Below are positions 48,965 to 61,110 of a stretch of 64,000 nt of DNA, in pieces. The DNA comes from Musa acuminata AAA Group (taxonomy: Eukaryota > Streptophyta > Magnoliopsida > Zingiberales > Musaceae): positions 25,997,501-26,061,500 of the forward strand of contig NC_088339.1 of NCBI RefSeq assembly GCF_036884655.1, in the 5' to 3' direction. Every line of letters begins with the position of its first letter. Within the stretch, counting starts at the first letter, position 1. The position numbers and the translations under genes were made by a program. The notes beneath the pieces were generated by a model that made no database searches, was not told where the DNA came from, and was given only the letters and a program-made list of their open reading frames with translations.

Positions 48965-51900
48965 GATAGAGTTCTTGGCGTCATGGGGGGTAGGAATCTC
49001 CATGGATGAATTCTCGAGGGCTAAAGGACGAGACGACAAATCTAATTGAATGGAAACAAGCGACGGTCGATGCTCCCCACCAGTGAAGTGATACATAAGA
49101 GTCCCTTTCCGACCAACATAAGCCTCCACAAATGGTGTGGTCATCACAATGTATTGGCACCCGCTGATTCTCTACGACTTTTCAGGACAAAGATTCTATA
49201 CCTTGGGTTTTGAGAAACATTTTGAAGGATCGTACTGTGTCAACGTCATCAAATGGAGGAATCTTACCAGGCAGCATACACTTGCACAAAACAGAGCTTG
49301 GGAGGAATCGTAAATCTCTTTCTGTCATCAAATGGAGGAATCTTGCCAGGCAGCACAGACTTGCACAAAACAGAGCTTGGGCGTATCATATCAGAACTTC
49401 GCATGACTAAAAACTTAGCGCCTCCATAATAAAATGAAGTAAATATTCTTCTGTAATCCAACAACATGCACCGAAATAACGGCAACCGTCAATGAGAGAT
49501 GGGAGGAATCTGTGTCGGATTCCTTGCCTTGCAAAGTGGGGAAAGGTGCGGGAAGAAGAAGATTTCTTTGTTGCTGCTTTTTCCACCCTCTGCAATGATG
49601 CTGCTTTGCATCTGCTACAAATAATTTCCAATAGTTTAATTGATTCGTAAGACAACAAAGAAACCCATTGGTTGGTTGAGCATCACTCAGTTTTTGATGC
49701 CTCGTTGAAGTATTCTATTCATGAAGAGAACAGGGGAGGGAAGAACAAAAGGAAGCAGGAAACACATATTTGTTGGTAGTGCTCTAAGCACTGGAATATG
49801 TTCCCAACTCTGCAATGTGCTACAGTAGATCTGTTTACGCTTCATATAAGCATCCAAGATGTAACCACAGTATGTCGCAAGGTACAAGATGCCCAGCAGC
49901 TGGATGGATCCCACTCTGTTTAAACAATGGTGGTGCGTTCACGCAAACGACAGCCTCTGAGGAAGCTTAACACTAACAATTCATCCGGAAGAATCTGTAG
50001 CATTCTCAAATGGTTTGGTTACTGACAAACATCGCGAGTTAATTACCTGTTGCGTTGAGTGGACATGTAAGGCTATAGCTCTATGCTACTCTGCTGCAGG
50101 AAAGCAACTCAGCTGCAAGTTTTCACCAATTCCATATATATGCAAGCTGAAACTTCTGTCAGAATCATATGTTTGTGCTGACTTACCTCTCCAATTGGAG
50201 ATCGCCTTGAAACCACCTTTGACAGCAGAACGAGCATGGTTGGTGTGGCTCAAAAGCTTTCACAGCAAAGGGCAAGAATGGAGCGTCGCTCCACTTGCTC
50301 TTGATGTCATTTTGTGCTCTCGTTCCACATGGCAAGGCCTGGCAAATTCTCCACTAGCCGGATGAAGAAGAGGCAACTCACATTACTCTATAACTGGAGA
50401 ACCAATCGGATTGCGGTAGCGGAGCAGTAGCTTGCACAAGAACAAAAAGGTATGCCATGGGGTGGCAGACACATTCTCCACAGCGGAGCATCTTCCCAAA
50501 TGGAGAAGGTAAGATCCCAACCAACACGTCTAGGATCTGTGCGTAACCATTTAGACCCACCCCGACCAGGAGAATCTAAGTGTTCAATGCAAGAATCATT
50601 TGGTCCATCTCAAGTTGAGAAGATTGTCGATATATATGCAGTCCAATTATTTACCTTCGAAAGAAAACATTGCAGCTTAAACGTGAGTATTGTTGACGTT
50701 GACAGAGGTAAAACTTGGCATCGAGATCCAAGAAAGGACTCCTCTTCTCTAAGGAACAGGAAATGGACTATCAGTGAAGTCGCTGATCACACGAGTTGTG
50801 CGCCGCCCATTGACGACAGTAAGACTAGCTTACTGGTGTTCTTCCATTCTTTCCACTTCCACCATCAGAAGATGAGTGAAACGGGAGAACACACTATCCT
50901 CTGTTTTCTCCGAACTCGAGAACAAGTTTTCTACTTGTAGATTGCAGGATCACTGATCAATCATGCTTCATTTGGCAGCCATCATGTGGAGGAAGAAGGA
51001 TCACGAGGCTGATGTATGAAGTTTAGTGGATCATTATGAGCGAGCAAAATTGGGTGGAGTTGGTGGGTTGCCACCAATTCGACAACGTAGAATTGAATGC
51101 ACTGTTTGAAATCATTATTGGATCCGAACGAAGGTGTTGTTTCGGGTACGATCCAACTCCTCGGTTCACAAGTTGGAACCCGGTCAAGTCAGATCAAGTC
51201 AGACGATATAGAAATCCTTGGGATCACAGGATCATCAACAACATAATCTGTTTACATCAAGATAATATATATGTTCATTGGCAATTCCAACACTGTTCTT
51301 CGGATGAAGAAACACACGGTGAACAAGTAGAGATAAAGGTTGTCGTCGTACGTTGAACAATATCATTGAACCAAGCGAATACGACCAAAAATGCTCGGTG
51401 AGAAGCATATACAGTTGCCTTCTTTAAACAGGCAAAAAAAGATCACACGAGCTTTTACGAGGAAGACGACAGCAGCGGATGTCGCCATCGTGACTGTAAA
51501 AGGCCGGCTGGAAAAAGACATTGTAAGATGAGATGAAGAACTGCAGTGAACTCTCCCTGTCTCACAAGGAAGACCAGCAGTTATGGAAGTCCCAACGGGA
51601 ATGACTACAATGAAGCGAGAGATAAAAGTAGAGGGGAATACAATTTTTACATGTCCAACTAGTGGAATGCATCTGCAATAATTGTTGGATCTTCCAAACT
51701 TGAACAGAATGACAGTCGTAGAATGATTGCCGCCGTCTGCTCCCTCGAGTTGGTTCCTCTTGAACTGCACCATGAGTTACGACTCGATGAGAGTCTTTTA
51801 GGTGACAAGCATGAGATGCTCTTGCAGCGATTTCGGGCCAACAGCAACACTGAGTTCCTTCTCTCTTTTCTGGTGAGCTGTGCAGTGCTTGGAAGGAGAA

Positions 51901-51991
51901 GGACGTGAAGAAGAAGACATGAAGGACATTTACTTGATGCCCCAAAAGAGAGAGCTCCCGAGGCAGTGGAGATGCTGCATTCAGGCAAGAA
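48965..51991. other. CCD8 upstream region and DREB 3' flank, no gene recognised
   Basis: About 3 kb without a supported gene. It contains the duplication at 49245-49381. Scattered frames on both strands (for example minus 49687-49914 and minus 50378-50560) show no domain, and I could not join them into a known protein. It could hide a non-coding RNA or a decayed gene. The left part should carry CCD8 control elements, the right part the DREB 3' UTR. Confidence 0.4.
49245..49381. repeat. 58-bp direct repeat upstream of CCD8
   Basis: Units 49245-49302 and 49324-49381, offset 79 bp, both read gtcatcaaatggaggaatct, then ccaggcagca, then cttgcacaaaacagagcttg. They differ at about three positions. 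They lie about 370-510 bp upstream of the CCD8 start. Confidence 0.88.
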
Positions 51992-52630
51992 CTAGTGGTC
52001 CTCTTCTCCCTCCGTCCTTGGCGGCGTGTACACCCACAAGTCCCACGAGTCATGGAAGACGAATTCGCCTGCCAGATGAGCAGAGCCAAACAAGTCCTGT
52101 CCCAGCCGCGGGAGTTCCACTATTTCCTCAAGCTCATCCTCCTCCACCACCAAAGCGGCCGCGGCTGCCCTCGGCATGTCCATGGCCGCAGCCCGAGCGG
52201 CAGCCTCGCGCACGTCGCGCGGGGAGAGGGAGGCCGGGCGGGGCAGCGAGCCGGCGAGCTCGGGGAAGTTGAGCACGTTAGCAGCGGCGGGAGCGCCCTT
52301 GACGCTGAGGACAGCGGCGTCGTGGGCGCGGGCGGCCATCTCGGGCGTGGCGAAGGTCCCCAACCATATCCGCGACTTCTTGCGGGGCTCCCGGATCTCG
52401 GATACCCACTTCCCCCAAGCCCGCATCCGCACCCCGCGGTACACCGGGTGCTTCCGGATGTCCCGCGCCCGCTTGTGCTCCACTGCAGTCCCCGCTCCGC
52501 TTGACGACGCCATGGACGGGCTCCTCGACGAGGAGGAGGATATCGGTGCGGCGTTCGTGCTAATTTTGGACTCAACAGAAGTCCATTTCACATGGTCGGT
52601 CATTGCATTCAAACAGCTTCGAAATCCCAA
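51992..52630 (-). CDS. DREB-subfamily AP2/ERF transcription factor (A-4/TINY-like)
   Basis: Intronless, 212 aa. One AP2 domain spans about residues 63-120: [20 protein letters not shown], then [20 protein letters not shown], then [12 protein letters not shown]. It has the WVSEIREP form with the Val/Glu pair typical of DREB proteins, followed by LNFPEL. A basic run before the domain ([11 protein letters not shown]) may serve nuclear import. The acidic C-terminus ([20 protein letters not shown], ending near DLWVYTPP) resembles the A-4 group activation region. DREB proteins bind DRE/CRT (CCGAC) elements in stress-responsive promoters; the specific role here is inferred. In-frame ATGs also occur at codon 10 and codon 40; the first was taken. 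Third positions are strongly GC-biased. Confidence 0.92.
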   Translation of the reverse strand: MGFRSCLNAMTDHVKWTSVESKISTNAAPISSSSSRSPSMASSSGAGTAVEHKRARDIRKHPVYRGVRMRAWGKWVSEIREPRKKSRIWLGTFATPEMAARAHDAAVLSVKGAPAAANVLNFPELAGSLPRPASLSPRDVREAAARAAAMDMPRAAAAALVVEEDELEEIVELPRLGQDLFGSAHLAGEFVFHDSWDLWVYTPPRTEGEEDH

Positions 52631-52794
52631 AACTCCAACTATCTTCTCTGTGCTAGATGCTAGTAGACTGGACTCCGAGAGTGATTGATACCTGGAGAAC
52701 GAAGGAGGAAGAGCAGAAGAGGGAACTACTCAAAATGGATGCACAACAACTTCATGTTATATATATTACATGGACGTCTTTATGATCCAAATGC

Positions 52795-52874
<80 letters not shown>

Positions 52875-55323
52875 GAGAGAGGTGGGTAGGCAGCATTAGT
52901 GGATGGAGGAAGGAGAGATCGAGAGGTGGGGCATGACAACCGTGTTGACAGCCGGAGGACACAGGGGGGGAAGTGCATGGGGTCCGCTCGAGCATTGCTC
53001 TCCTTGTCTTTTGGTACAATAATAATACCACACTGGGACGTGTACCAGCCTTCCGTTTAAAGGGTGCCTTACCCTTTCTCTGCGTTTCCACCTCGGCTTG
53101 CCCCCTGTCTTCGTCGTAGGGGCAAAAGGTAATAGCACACTTATATGGGACGGATGGTACTGTACGATCATACAATTTTCATTGTTAATAATCACAAGAG
53201 ACTCGAAATCGACTTGAATTTAGCAGATTTTTGGGACAGAGTAAAGTCGAAGAAACACTTAATTTCCATGGAGGAATGGTCAACAAGGTCCTTCGCTCAG
53301 GCCGCTGAGACTTGAGCTACGTTACTTGAATGGATTACAGGAAGAAGAAGAAGAAGAACAGAGAGGAGCGCGGCGTCGATGCAATAAATCATGCTGTCCT
53401 CTCTGTCCGCCTAGCCGTGCACTCTTTTTCTTTGCAACCCTGTACTGCGACTATTTCGTGGCCTCCATTTGGTGCCTCATCAACCCTCTGTGCTCTTCAA
53501 AAGACGATGAGAGAGAGAGAGAGAGATGTGAAGTGTCGTCAATTCCATCACCTTGGTACTCTTCGCTGCCAGCCACACAAATCACCTCCGCAGTGGCTTC
53601 AATTCGCAACACGACGAAACGGAGCAGACCAGCTGTGGAGGGTACGGTGTACGACCTGGTTGTCGTCTCCATGTGGAAATTTGTCGAACATGACCTCCCC
53701 ATCCCCTCCATCTTCACCAGCACTGCTCTTAGACGATGACATGGTCTCTGAGTGTGGTTTAGGTTAAAGAAGAGAACAATCGTACTTGGTCCTCGGCCGA
53801 TCGACATGGTTCCATCAGCTTAATACGAAGCATATGACATTGACATGGAGTGGGTAGAGGAGATAGACACCGCAGGAACAGGATTCAAAGGGAGGCTTGT
53901 GACCCACCGCAGAGCGATGTTCTGGCTTGTCCGAAGAATCCACTTCGACGGCATGAGGGGTGGAATGCCAATGCTTCGGACCATTAAAGATATGGTACTG
54001 AATTCACTCCACTTATAAGCGATGTGCGACGGCGACTGGTCGACTTCGAGCGCTTTGGTTTAGCGTAGATCACTACGAACTCCGTGCATGCATGCATGCA
54101 GCCTTTAGGTGTAATGGATGGAGCTGCCGAGAACGAATGATCTGTTCTCTCACCATCATTTTTTAGTGCAGCTACGTCCACCAAAAAATGGAACCCTATT
54201 TCAAACCCGGTGTGATTTATATGAGCTTGTGTTAGCTCAGTTCATCCATGCTAATTCAAAGTCAATCGAAAACCTTTTCCATATTAGTCTCAGTTCAATC
54301 GTAGTTGAGATATGATTCATCTGAAGGTGTCAAACATGTAAAATTATGTCAGGATCATTTTCGATAAGTGTCCATTAGATGTTTAAATTAGTTGAATTGA
54401 AAGGAATTCTTAAAGAATGTGTCATTTTTTATAGTGACTCATAGGACTATTTCTCATGCAATAGATGAACGATAATTAAAAAAAATTATATATTATTTTT
54501 GGACTTAATTGTGATCAAAATATCGTGATGCATCGAATCCATAATAGTTTCGACTTAATGATCGAGATTTGGTCCACGTGACATGTTGTATCACCATGTG
54601 TTGATTACAAGACAACTGAATTATGTATGTATATAAACCACGTAAGATGGCCACTTGGATCCAAGGTGTCGGCCACGTATCGATCGGGACACCAAAGTGT
54701 CAGCAAGATGATCCCCATATCACCTTGGATTCCCTTCTGTCATCAGTCAGTGAGTCAGTGCTAAAACCTTTCACGTCGATGCATATCCGTTTCCATGATC
54801 ACCAAAGGAAACAGCTGCTACAGTCTGAAAAGAAAGAAGTAAAAGAAACAAAATCACAACCATTTGCTCAGATGAATACATCCTCCTCCAGAAACTTTCA
54901 AAGTCCCAGTCATCCCGACACAAAAAAAAACGTCGCCCTCGGCATGGGTAGATGAACCCCAGCCTGATCGCTCTGTTTGTACAACTTTATGCTGCTGACG
55001 TGTCATCGACATGGCTTAGTCCGATCCAAATACGCGAAATCTGTCGATATCTGTCGAGTCGATCTGAGGTCGAGAAGGGAAATCTCAATTCAATCCCTCC
55101 GAAGCTTAAGTTAGTATGATGAAATTGTGATGAATTCGAGTGTGCTTTCGTACCCCTTTAGCATTGATTAGGGGATCGATTTTTATATTTTTTATCGAGG
55201 GTCAATCATATGAGATTCATTAATGACTGTCAATCCCTAGGGTGGTCGATCCATGCGTTCCGTGCAACATGAACCATTCCGCACAGCACGACGCGAACCG
55301 TCCTGCACGATTCCACACCGTGT
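52631..55323. other. DREB upstream region and intergenic DNA, no gene recognised
   Basis: Contains the (TA)n(GA)n microsatellite at 52795-52881 and otherwise short frames without domains (for example 53326-53767 in two frames and 54623-54955). AT-rich parts (54200-54600, 55090-55260) may be decayed repeats. Nothing more can be supported. Confidence 0.4.
52795..52881. repeat. compound (TA)n(GA)n microsatellite
   Basis: Twelve TA units (52795-52818) run into about thirty GA units (52819-52881), broken once by a C at 52862. It lies about 165-250 bp upstream of the DREB start, so on that gene's strand it is a CT tract in the promoter or leader. GA/CT tracts are binding sites for BPC-type factors in plants. 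Confidence 0.95.
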
Positions 55324-55769
55324 TGACACGGACTTAGCTGGTTTTGCCTAAGTCGTGCGGCACCCTTGCGCGTCCGTCCGCAAAGGTCAGCCTCCCCGAA
55401 GCCTCCCATTGTCCCTTAGGACCAACAAAAGAGAGAACGGGTTAAAGAGAACGCCTCAAACGGGATCCACAAGCAAACATGTCCGAAAAACACTTCATAG
55501 ACAAAGCAAATTACAAACAGACTATACAAGCTTTGAACAGTGGCACAACAAAGGGTAAAATGGTCCATTACAGACCGAAAAGCTCTCGCACGTGTCCACA
55601 TGACACAACCTTTATTTACAAGCCTAAAGAGGCCACCAACCCAACTAAAATGGGACTATTAAGCCTTCGGCCGCCCCTTTACATGCTATACAAGACATGA
55701 ACATGCCAACAGACACGGACAGATATAAGCATTACATCAAACACCTTGTTTAGAAGTTTGTCCGTGACA
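55324..55769 (-). repeat. 3' LTR of non-autonomous element copy 2
   Basis: A 446-bp LTR, the same length as the two in copy 1, with terminal tgacacggac / gtccgtgaca on the plus strand. By eye about 12 substitutions separate it from the 3' LTR of copy 1. The left flank is ccgtgt; its matching duplication is outside the window. Confidence 0.9.
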
Positions 55770-58700
55770 TTCTCCCCCACTTATCCCTTCGACGTCCTCG
55801 TCGAAGCCTTTGTGAACACTACAACTCTTCGCCTTTGCTGAGTCTTCAATCTTCTGCTCTAGCTGCAATGCGCCTCCTGGCTCCCAACTGCTCTCCGCTG
55901 CTGTTTCTGAGTAGTCGAACCTTTGATCCGCCATGCTGCTTCAACTCGCCAATGACTCTGACTCTGGTGTGGGGTTGGCTGAGTTGTGTTGATCCTCATT
56001 GATTCCTGCGGATCCACCAAAATGAAGGAAAAGACCATCCTTACTGCGCCAGTCTCTCAAAAATTCCACATGCTGCTTGAACTGGGTGGATGCTTGTTGG
56101 AGCTTTAACGAGCATCGCCTCGCAAACTTCTGAAGTTTTGGGTCCTTCCTCCACAACATCTGCTCATTGACTCTTCTTTCAGTTAGTTGTCACATCCAAG
56201 TAGGTTCGCATCACTTCCGCTTTCGATTGGCATTTCGTTGGGAAATGAAGCGGACAATCTACTCTCAGTAGCACTGATCACCGTTAGTGAGGATTTGACA
56301 ACTATTATCTTCCATTCTCTTCGAAGGGTCTTTGAACTTGTGCAGAGCTCCTCTGCTGGATAGATAAGAGAATTGGGGTACTCGGTTTCGCCCATTCTCT
56401 TAAGAGTTGAGAAGGCAAAGGTTACTTGACTTCGCCCGCCTCCTCGAGGTTGTACTTCATGCATCGAGCTGGTTACTGGCCTTCGCCTGCTCTTTGCTCA
56501 CACTTCTGAAGCACTTGAAGTGTTTGCACTCCTTGCGTTGAGTTAGCTACTATGATTCACCTTCTCAATGCCATTGAACTTCTGGAATGCAGGAAGTTTT
56601 CACCCCAACTTGGAGTAATTCTCTGATAGATGAGGTCGCCTCTGGGATTGTACCGTCTTCTCCATCAACCCTGCCGCCTACTCCACTGAGTAGCAAAGGT
56701 ACAGCACCACGTACTGCCTGCTTCGTTCCTTGGTCGTGCACTCTTGCATGACCCGAAGTCCTTCACTTACGGCTATCTTGATGAGAAACTTGTTGACACC
56801 GGTCTTACGAAGTTTCTTGGCCTCTGCCCTTCAGCCTTGTCTCGGTACTTGGAGATTGCCTCTGCATGCTCCACCTCCTCGGCCCCTTTCACGACCAAGC
56901 GCTCTCCCTCCGTGAGAGCAAGGGATCAATGACTTTCACGGAAGTCCCGCCTCTGCGGTACCATGGCGCTACTATCCGTCGCCTCGCCTCTGAATCCCTT
57001 TTCTTCACGATCAGTAGATATGTCTCCGTGGCACTCCTCTGAGTCCACCTCCATTCTAACTGATGCTTGATTTTGGGTAGCTAAGTCCCTCTGGACTCGT
57101 CGTCGCTTCCTCGCCCCTTTCGACCTCCTGCTTCAACACCTCTGTGTTCTCCAAGCAGTCTGTTTGGTCGATGGAAAGACAGACTGTAACTCTCATGCAT
57201 GGCCTCTGCCATCACATTGTAGGGTTTGCACCGATTCTATTCTCCTTAGCTTCCTTGGTAGCAACGTTCGCTTACTCGACCTTGTCCTCTGACTTGTCGG
57301 GCTCCCTTAAGCGAATATGAGCTCTGGAGCAGTCCAACTCTCCAGCTGCTTCGATCATACCTCTGCATGATCAAGTCCCTCCCATGGAACTCACTGGTAC
57401 TTGCCTTCGAACTTTTCCCTTAGTGGAACACAGCCCCCATATGCTGATGACCAAGGTTTTCATCCGATGCAAAATTCGGTGCACGCCCGGAAGACCCGCC
57501 TCTGCGGTACCATGGCCTTCACTCCTTGAATCTATAGCCCTTCTTGCCGTCGTGTTGTTCACCAAAGCGGAGCTCCCAGTAGCTCCCGATCATACCTCCA
57601 TATGATCTCATCCCTCACGGGACAAGGTTGTGTGTATCGCATTGCCACGAACTGTTCCACCACGATCCACTGCACCATGTCGCCTCCTGGTGACATCTCC
57701 ATTGCATTCTGATCCTTGTGGAATAAACTCGAATTGTGTACCCTCCATGTGTGGCCTCTGCCAATACATCGCAGGGTCTCCTCCACCTTCGATTTTGTTC
57801 GCTCCTTTGGCAATCGACCTTCATCCACCCACTCTTGGGTCACACCTAGATGAAGCACCGCTCTAGGACAGTCCGTCGCCTAGTAGCTTCCGAAGTCCAC
57901 CGACTTCACTATAGTTTGTGCACCATTGTCTGGATCCTGGGCCTCTGCCCCTACCAGCACAATCTTCGCTGCGCACCGCTTCCTTCATGGCAACTTGAAT
58001 GGCAACACTGTGGCATATTCTTCAAGAGTACCCGCCTCTGCGTCCTCTTGCCCCGTGCTAAGGCCTTCTGAACCCAACTTCACCTCCGCAAATTGAGTCG
58101 CCTTAGTTCCTCCATCAAATGCTTCTCCGAGATAAGGTGCATGTGCCCCGAAGCTCCCTTCGTCTTTGGCACCATGCAAGATGAGTCTGCTCCGTCAGAA
58201 TGAAGGACCCATGGAACAACATGATCTTACTCTTGCCTCTGCAAGAGTTCATGTCCTTGACCTCTGTCTAAGGAAAGCACCGTGCCTCTGCTCCATGTTC
58301 CAACTTCTATGCTGGCTCCCTTCAAGCGGCTTGAGTACTTCGCCAAGTTACACCCAAGTTGCTCCGCTCCTCGTTTTTGCATTGAGTCGATGGTGGCTCT
58401 CGCGCCCACCATTCCACGGGTCAGCCCTCCCTTGAGTCCGATCTCCACATCGACTCCAAGTGTGCCTTCATTTAAGTTGCTTTAGGTCGCTCCCCCACTT
58501 GATCTCGCAATGCATCCACCAATGTATTCTCTCAAGCGAGATCATGCGACGACTCCTCGCCGCTTGCTCAGTCCATCGAGCTTCGTGGAGTTGTTGTTTG
58601 TGAGGTACTCCTACTCAACATGTGAAGTCCGTCTCACATGATTCTCCCTCTGGAGAGCCGAGACTTATCCCTCCTGGATAACTATCCCGTTGGAGCAACA

Positions 58701-59412
58701 TCTCTCTTCATTTCGGAGACCACCATCCCCTTGGACTACTCCGATCTGCTGAACAAACTGTGCATTGTTCTGCCTCTTGCAAACACACTTGCTAGATTGC
58801 GCCTCTACGTCAATACAGCCACCGCTGCACCCCTCAAGGCCTAGCAACATGCTGAACTCGTTGCACACTTCAGCCTCCTCCGGACGTATCCTTCGCATGC
58901 CGAAGAGAAAGTTTCAATGCTCCATGGCGCCGAGTCTCGACCGCCTTGGGATGGCCACGAACAATCCATCGTCCGCATACAAGCCCATGCATGAGTACCG
59001 AATTCTTCGAGTTAGCAATTCCCCTCACCTCTGTGAGCTTTGCACAACTCTTTCGGTCGCTGAGCAACTCATTCCACTTTGCATGGTCTCATCCTTTTGC
59101 CAAGCGCCTCGCTTGCCTTGAGCACCATCAAGTAAAGTTGTCAACGTTGAGCCGAAGCTCAAACTCAGCCATCCCAACCTTTGTGCGCTCCACATTCTTC
59201 CAAGCTTGCCTGTTCTCGTGGTGCCTCTTGCGCGAAGGGTTGGCCATTCCTCTGAATGCCAATGTTAGATGCTCGCTCCTCTGAGCGACTCTTTTCCCTA
59301 CATCTCTATGCCCGTTTTCCCTCAAACGGTCGCGCGTTGCTGACTGCCCTCAACGCAGCCCCGCTAGGTCCCCCACGTTTGCATGTCAAGTGTTTCTATG
59401 AGTGCTTGTCCC

Positions 59413-59424
59413 GCTCTGATACCA
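59413..59424 (-). other. primer-binding site of copy 2
   Basis: The minus strand reads TGGTATCAGAGC, the exact consensus complement of initiator-Met tRNA. It is 3 bp from the start of the inserted Angela LTR. Confidence 0.85.
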
Positions 59425-59427
59425 TAT

Positions 59428-60924
59428 TGTTGGGAAATCATGGGGGGCGACATCATATGCGCAGCGGAAGAACAAGAAAACAAAAATCCCCGATTCCCAA
59501 AAAGATGTTCGTCGTCGTGCGAAGATTGGTGCGCAAAAATCCGCAAAAACACAAAACTGCGTATAGAGATTGTGTTACCTAGGGAGATCGTATATCCCTG
59601 TTTCCTTGCAGATCCTTAGGAGAGGGTGAAGGAGGTCAAGCGTCCTCCTCTCTAGCGGTGATCCACACAGCAGGGTTGCGACGACGCTCCTCAAAACTCC
59701 AGGCCTACTCTGAGGTGGAGAGGGAGAGGAGAATAGGAAGGGCAAGCAAAGACTCTAGCCTATGAGGCTGTGAATCCCTCCTATTTATAGAGATCCCGTG
59801 TCAAAACCCTAATGGGTCCTTTCCCTAGTGGGTATTGGATCTGCATCCAATAAGACAAGGGCTCCGTCGGATATCTCATATCCGAACCTCTACTCATCGC
59901 AATGCCTACCATATGTGTGTGACCCTCTAGGCCCAATATCGAGCTGGCCGTGAGTCATACCTGTCAGAACTCCTTCTAACTTAGTGAATTATTATCTCTG
60001 TAATAATTCACTCGACTCATCGACTACGGAAGTACTAGGCCACTACGCCGTAGTCCCCAGACGATACAGGGGAATCCAATCCATTGGACCTGTCTGTCCT
60101 CAGTTACCATGTACCTATAGTCCCTCATCCATCTAATATCCCAAAGACCGTATATCGAGCATGGTGCTGTCAGACCCATACGGTTTCTACTCGAGTCTCG
60201 CTCTAATCGGATTCTCCCGGAGAACTCTTTCTCTCTCAACCCGAATGACCCTGGCCAGGGATTTGTCTGAGCAAGAACACATAGGATATTCCTCTCATGA
60301 CGCCGAGAGTGGATGATCCTCTGTCGACACTCAATAGCCCTCGTAAGGTCGACTACCACTCCCAATGACCAGCTGTACTAGATCTGAGAACAGTCAAACC
60401 TATAAGTCTGGTATCAAAGAGTGGAGCACTCATACAGGACATCCTTGGTGTCTCAAGTCTAAGGACCAGATACACCACTAGGACTATGGAATCGCTGTCT
60501 GACAATAAGGCATCATCAACCATCCAGCATTCCGTAAGCGGATCAATCAGTGAACTCATTCTCCAATGAGCACCTGTACTGTATCCCTAGTGTCCCTACA
60601 CGAGCAGCTATGAGACCAGCTGCATCCATCATATGGACGGGTATACAGCACACCAGTCTATCCGGTTATCACGATGTCCTTCTCGAGTAACCTATGACCG
60701 GGATTATTTAGGATATGTGTTTAAAGGTGAATCGATCTCATTATCGTGATCTCATCATGATCCGATTCCCATTGCACAAATCCAAGGACATCACAATATA
60801 TATATGCACATATGCAATTGTTATAAAGTGATATACGCCAAAATATAATAAGCAAAAAGATTATGTATCAAGTCACACGTGCCATCACTCACGTGATTGG
60901 CTTGCTGGGCACCTATGACTAGCA
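59428..60924 (-). repeat. 3' LTR of the Angela-type element
   Basis: A 1497-bp block with plus-strand ends tgttgggaaatc...gactagca, that is TG...CA on the coding strand too. A TATA box (minus CTATAAATAG at 59781-59790) marks the likely U3/R promoter. The purine-rich tract gtcaagtgggagat lies immediately inside (60925-60938). Confidence 0.8.
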
Positions 60925-60938
60925 ATCTCCCACTTGAC

Positions 60939-61110
60939 CTAAAGCCAATCACCTATGTGTCTGATCCCCATCAGACTCCTGTGACGCTCATAGACAATTT
61001 GAGACAACGGCTTTGTCAGTGGATCTGCAATGTTATCTTCGGATGGAACTCTTTCCACTATTACATCTCCTCGAGTTACGATCTCTCTTATAAGCTGGAA
61101 CCTCCTCAGA
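60939..61110 (-). pseudogene. out-of-frame C-terminal tail of the Angela pol
   Basis: Beyond the frameshift near 61110-61120 the conserved RNase H tail remains readable in another frame to a TAG at 60939-60941. This tail contains an LIREIV block, an ERVPSE block and a DPLTK motif, all typical of copia polyproteins. The stop sits directly beside the purine tract. One small deletion thus separates it from the main frame, so this copy probably lacks a fully normal polyprotein. Confidence 0.7.

Larger units (their letters stand above)
55324..59427 (-). mobile_element. non-autonomous LTR retrotransposon (LARD-like), copy 2, 5' end displaced
   Basis: The same element as 4499-9064 but inverted. The 3' LTR (55324-55769), purine tract, interior and primer-binding site (gctctgatacca, 59413-59424) are all present. 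The interior is 3.66 kb, nearly the length of copy 1, with high identity and no coding capacity. The expected 5' LTR should follow at 59427, but the sequence switches within about 3 bp of the primer site to the LTR of an Angela-type element. The missing LTR is therefore predicted beyond the right window edge, on the far side of that insertion. The short frames inside (for example in the LTR) have no database-like features. Confidence 0.85.
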
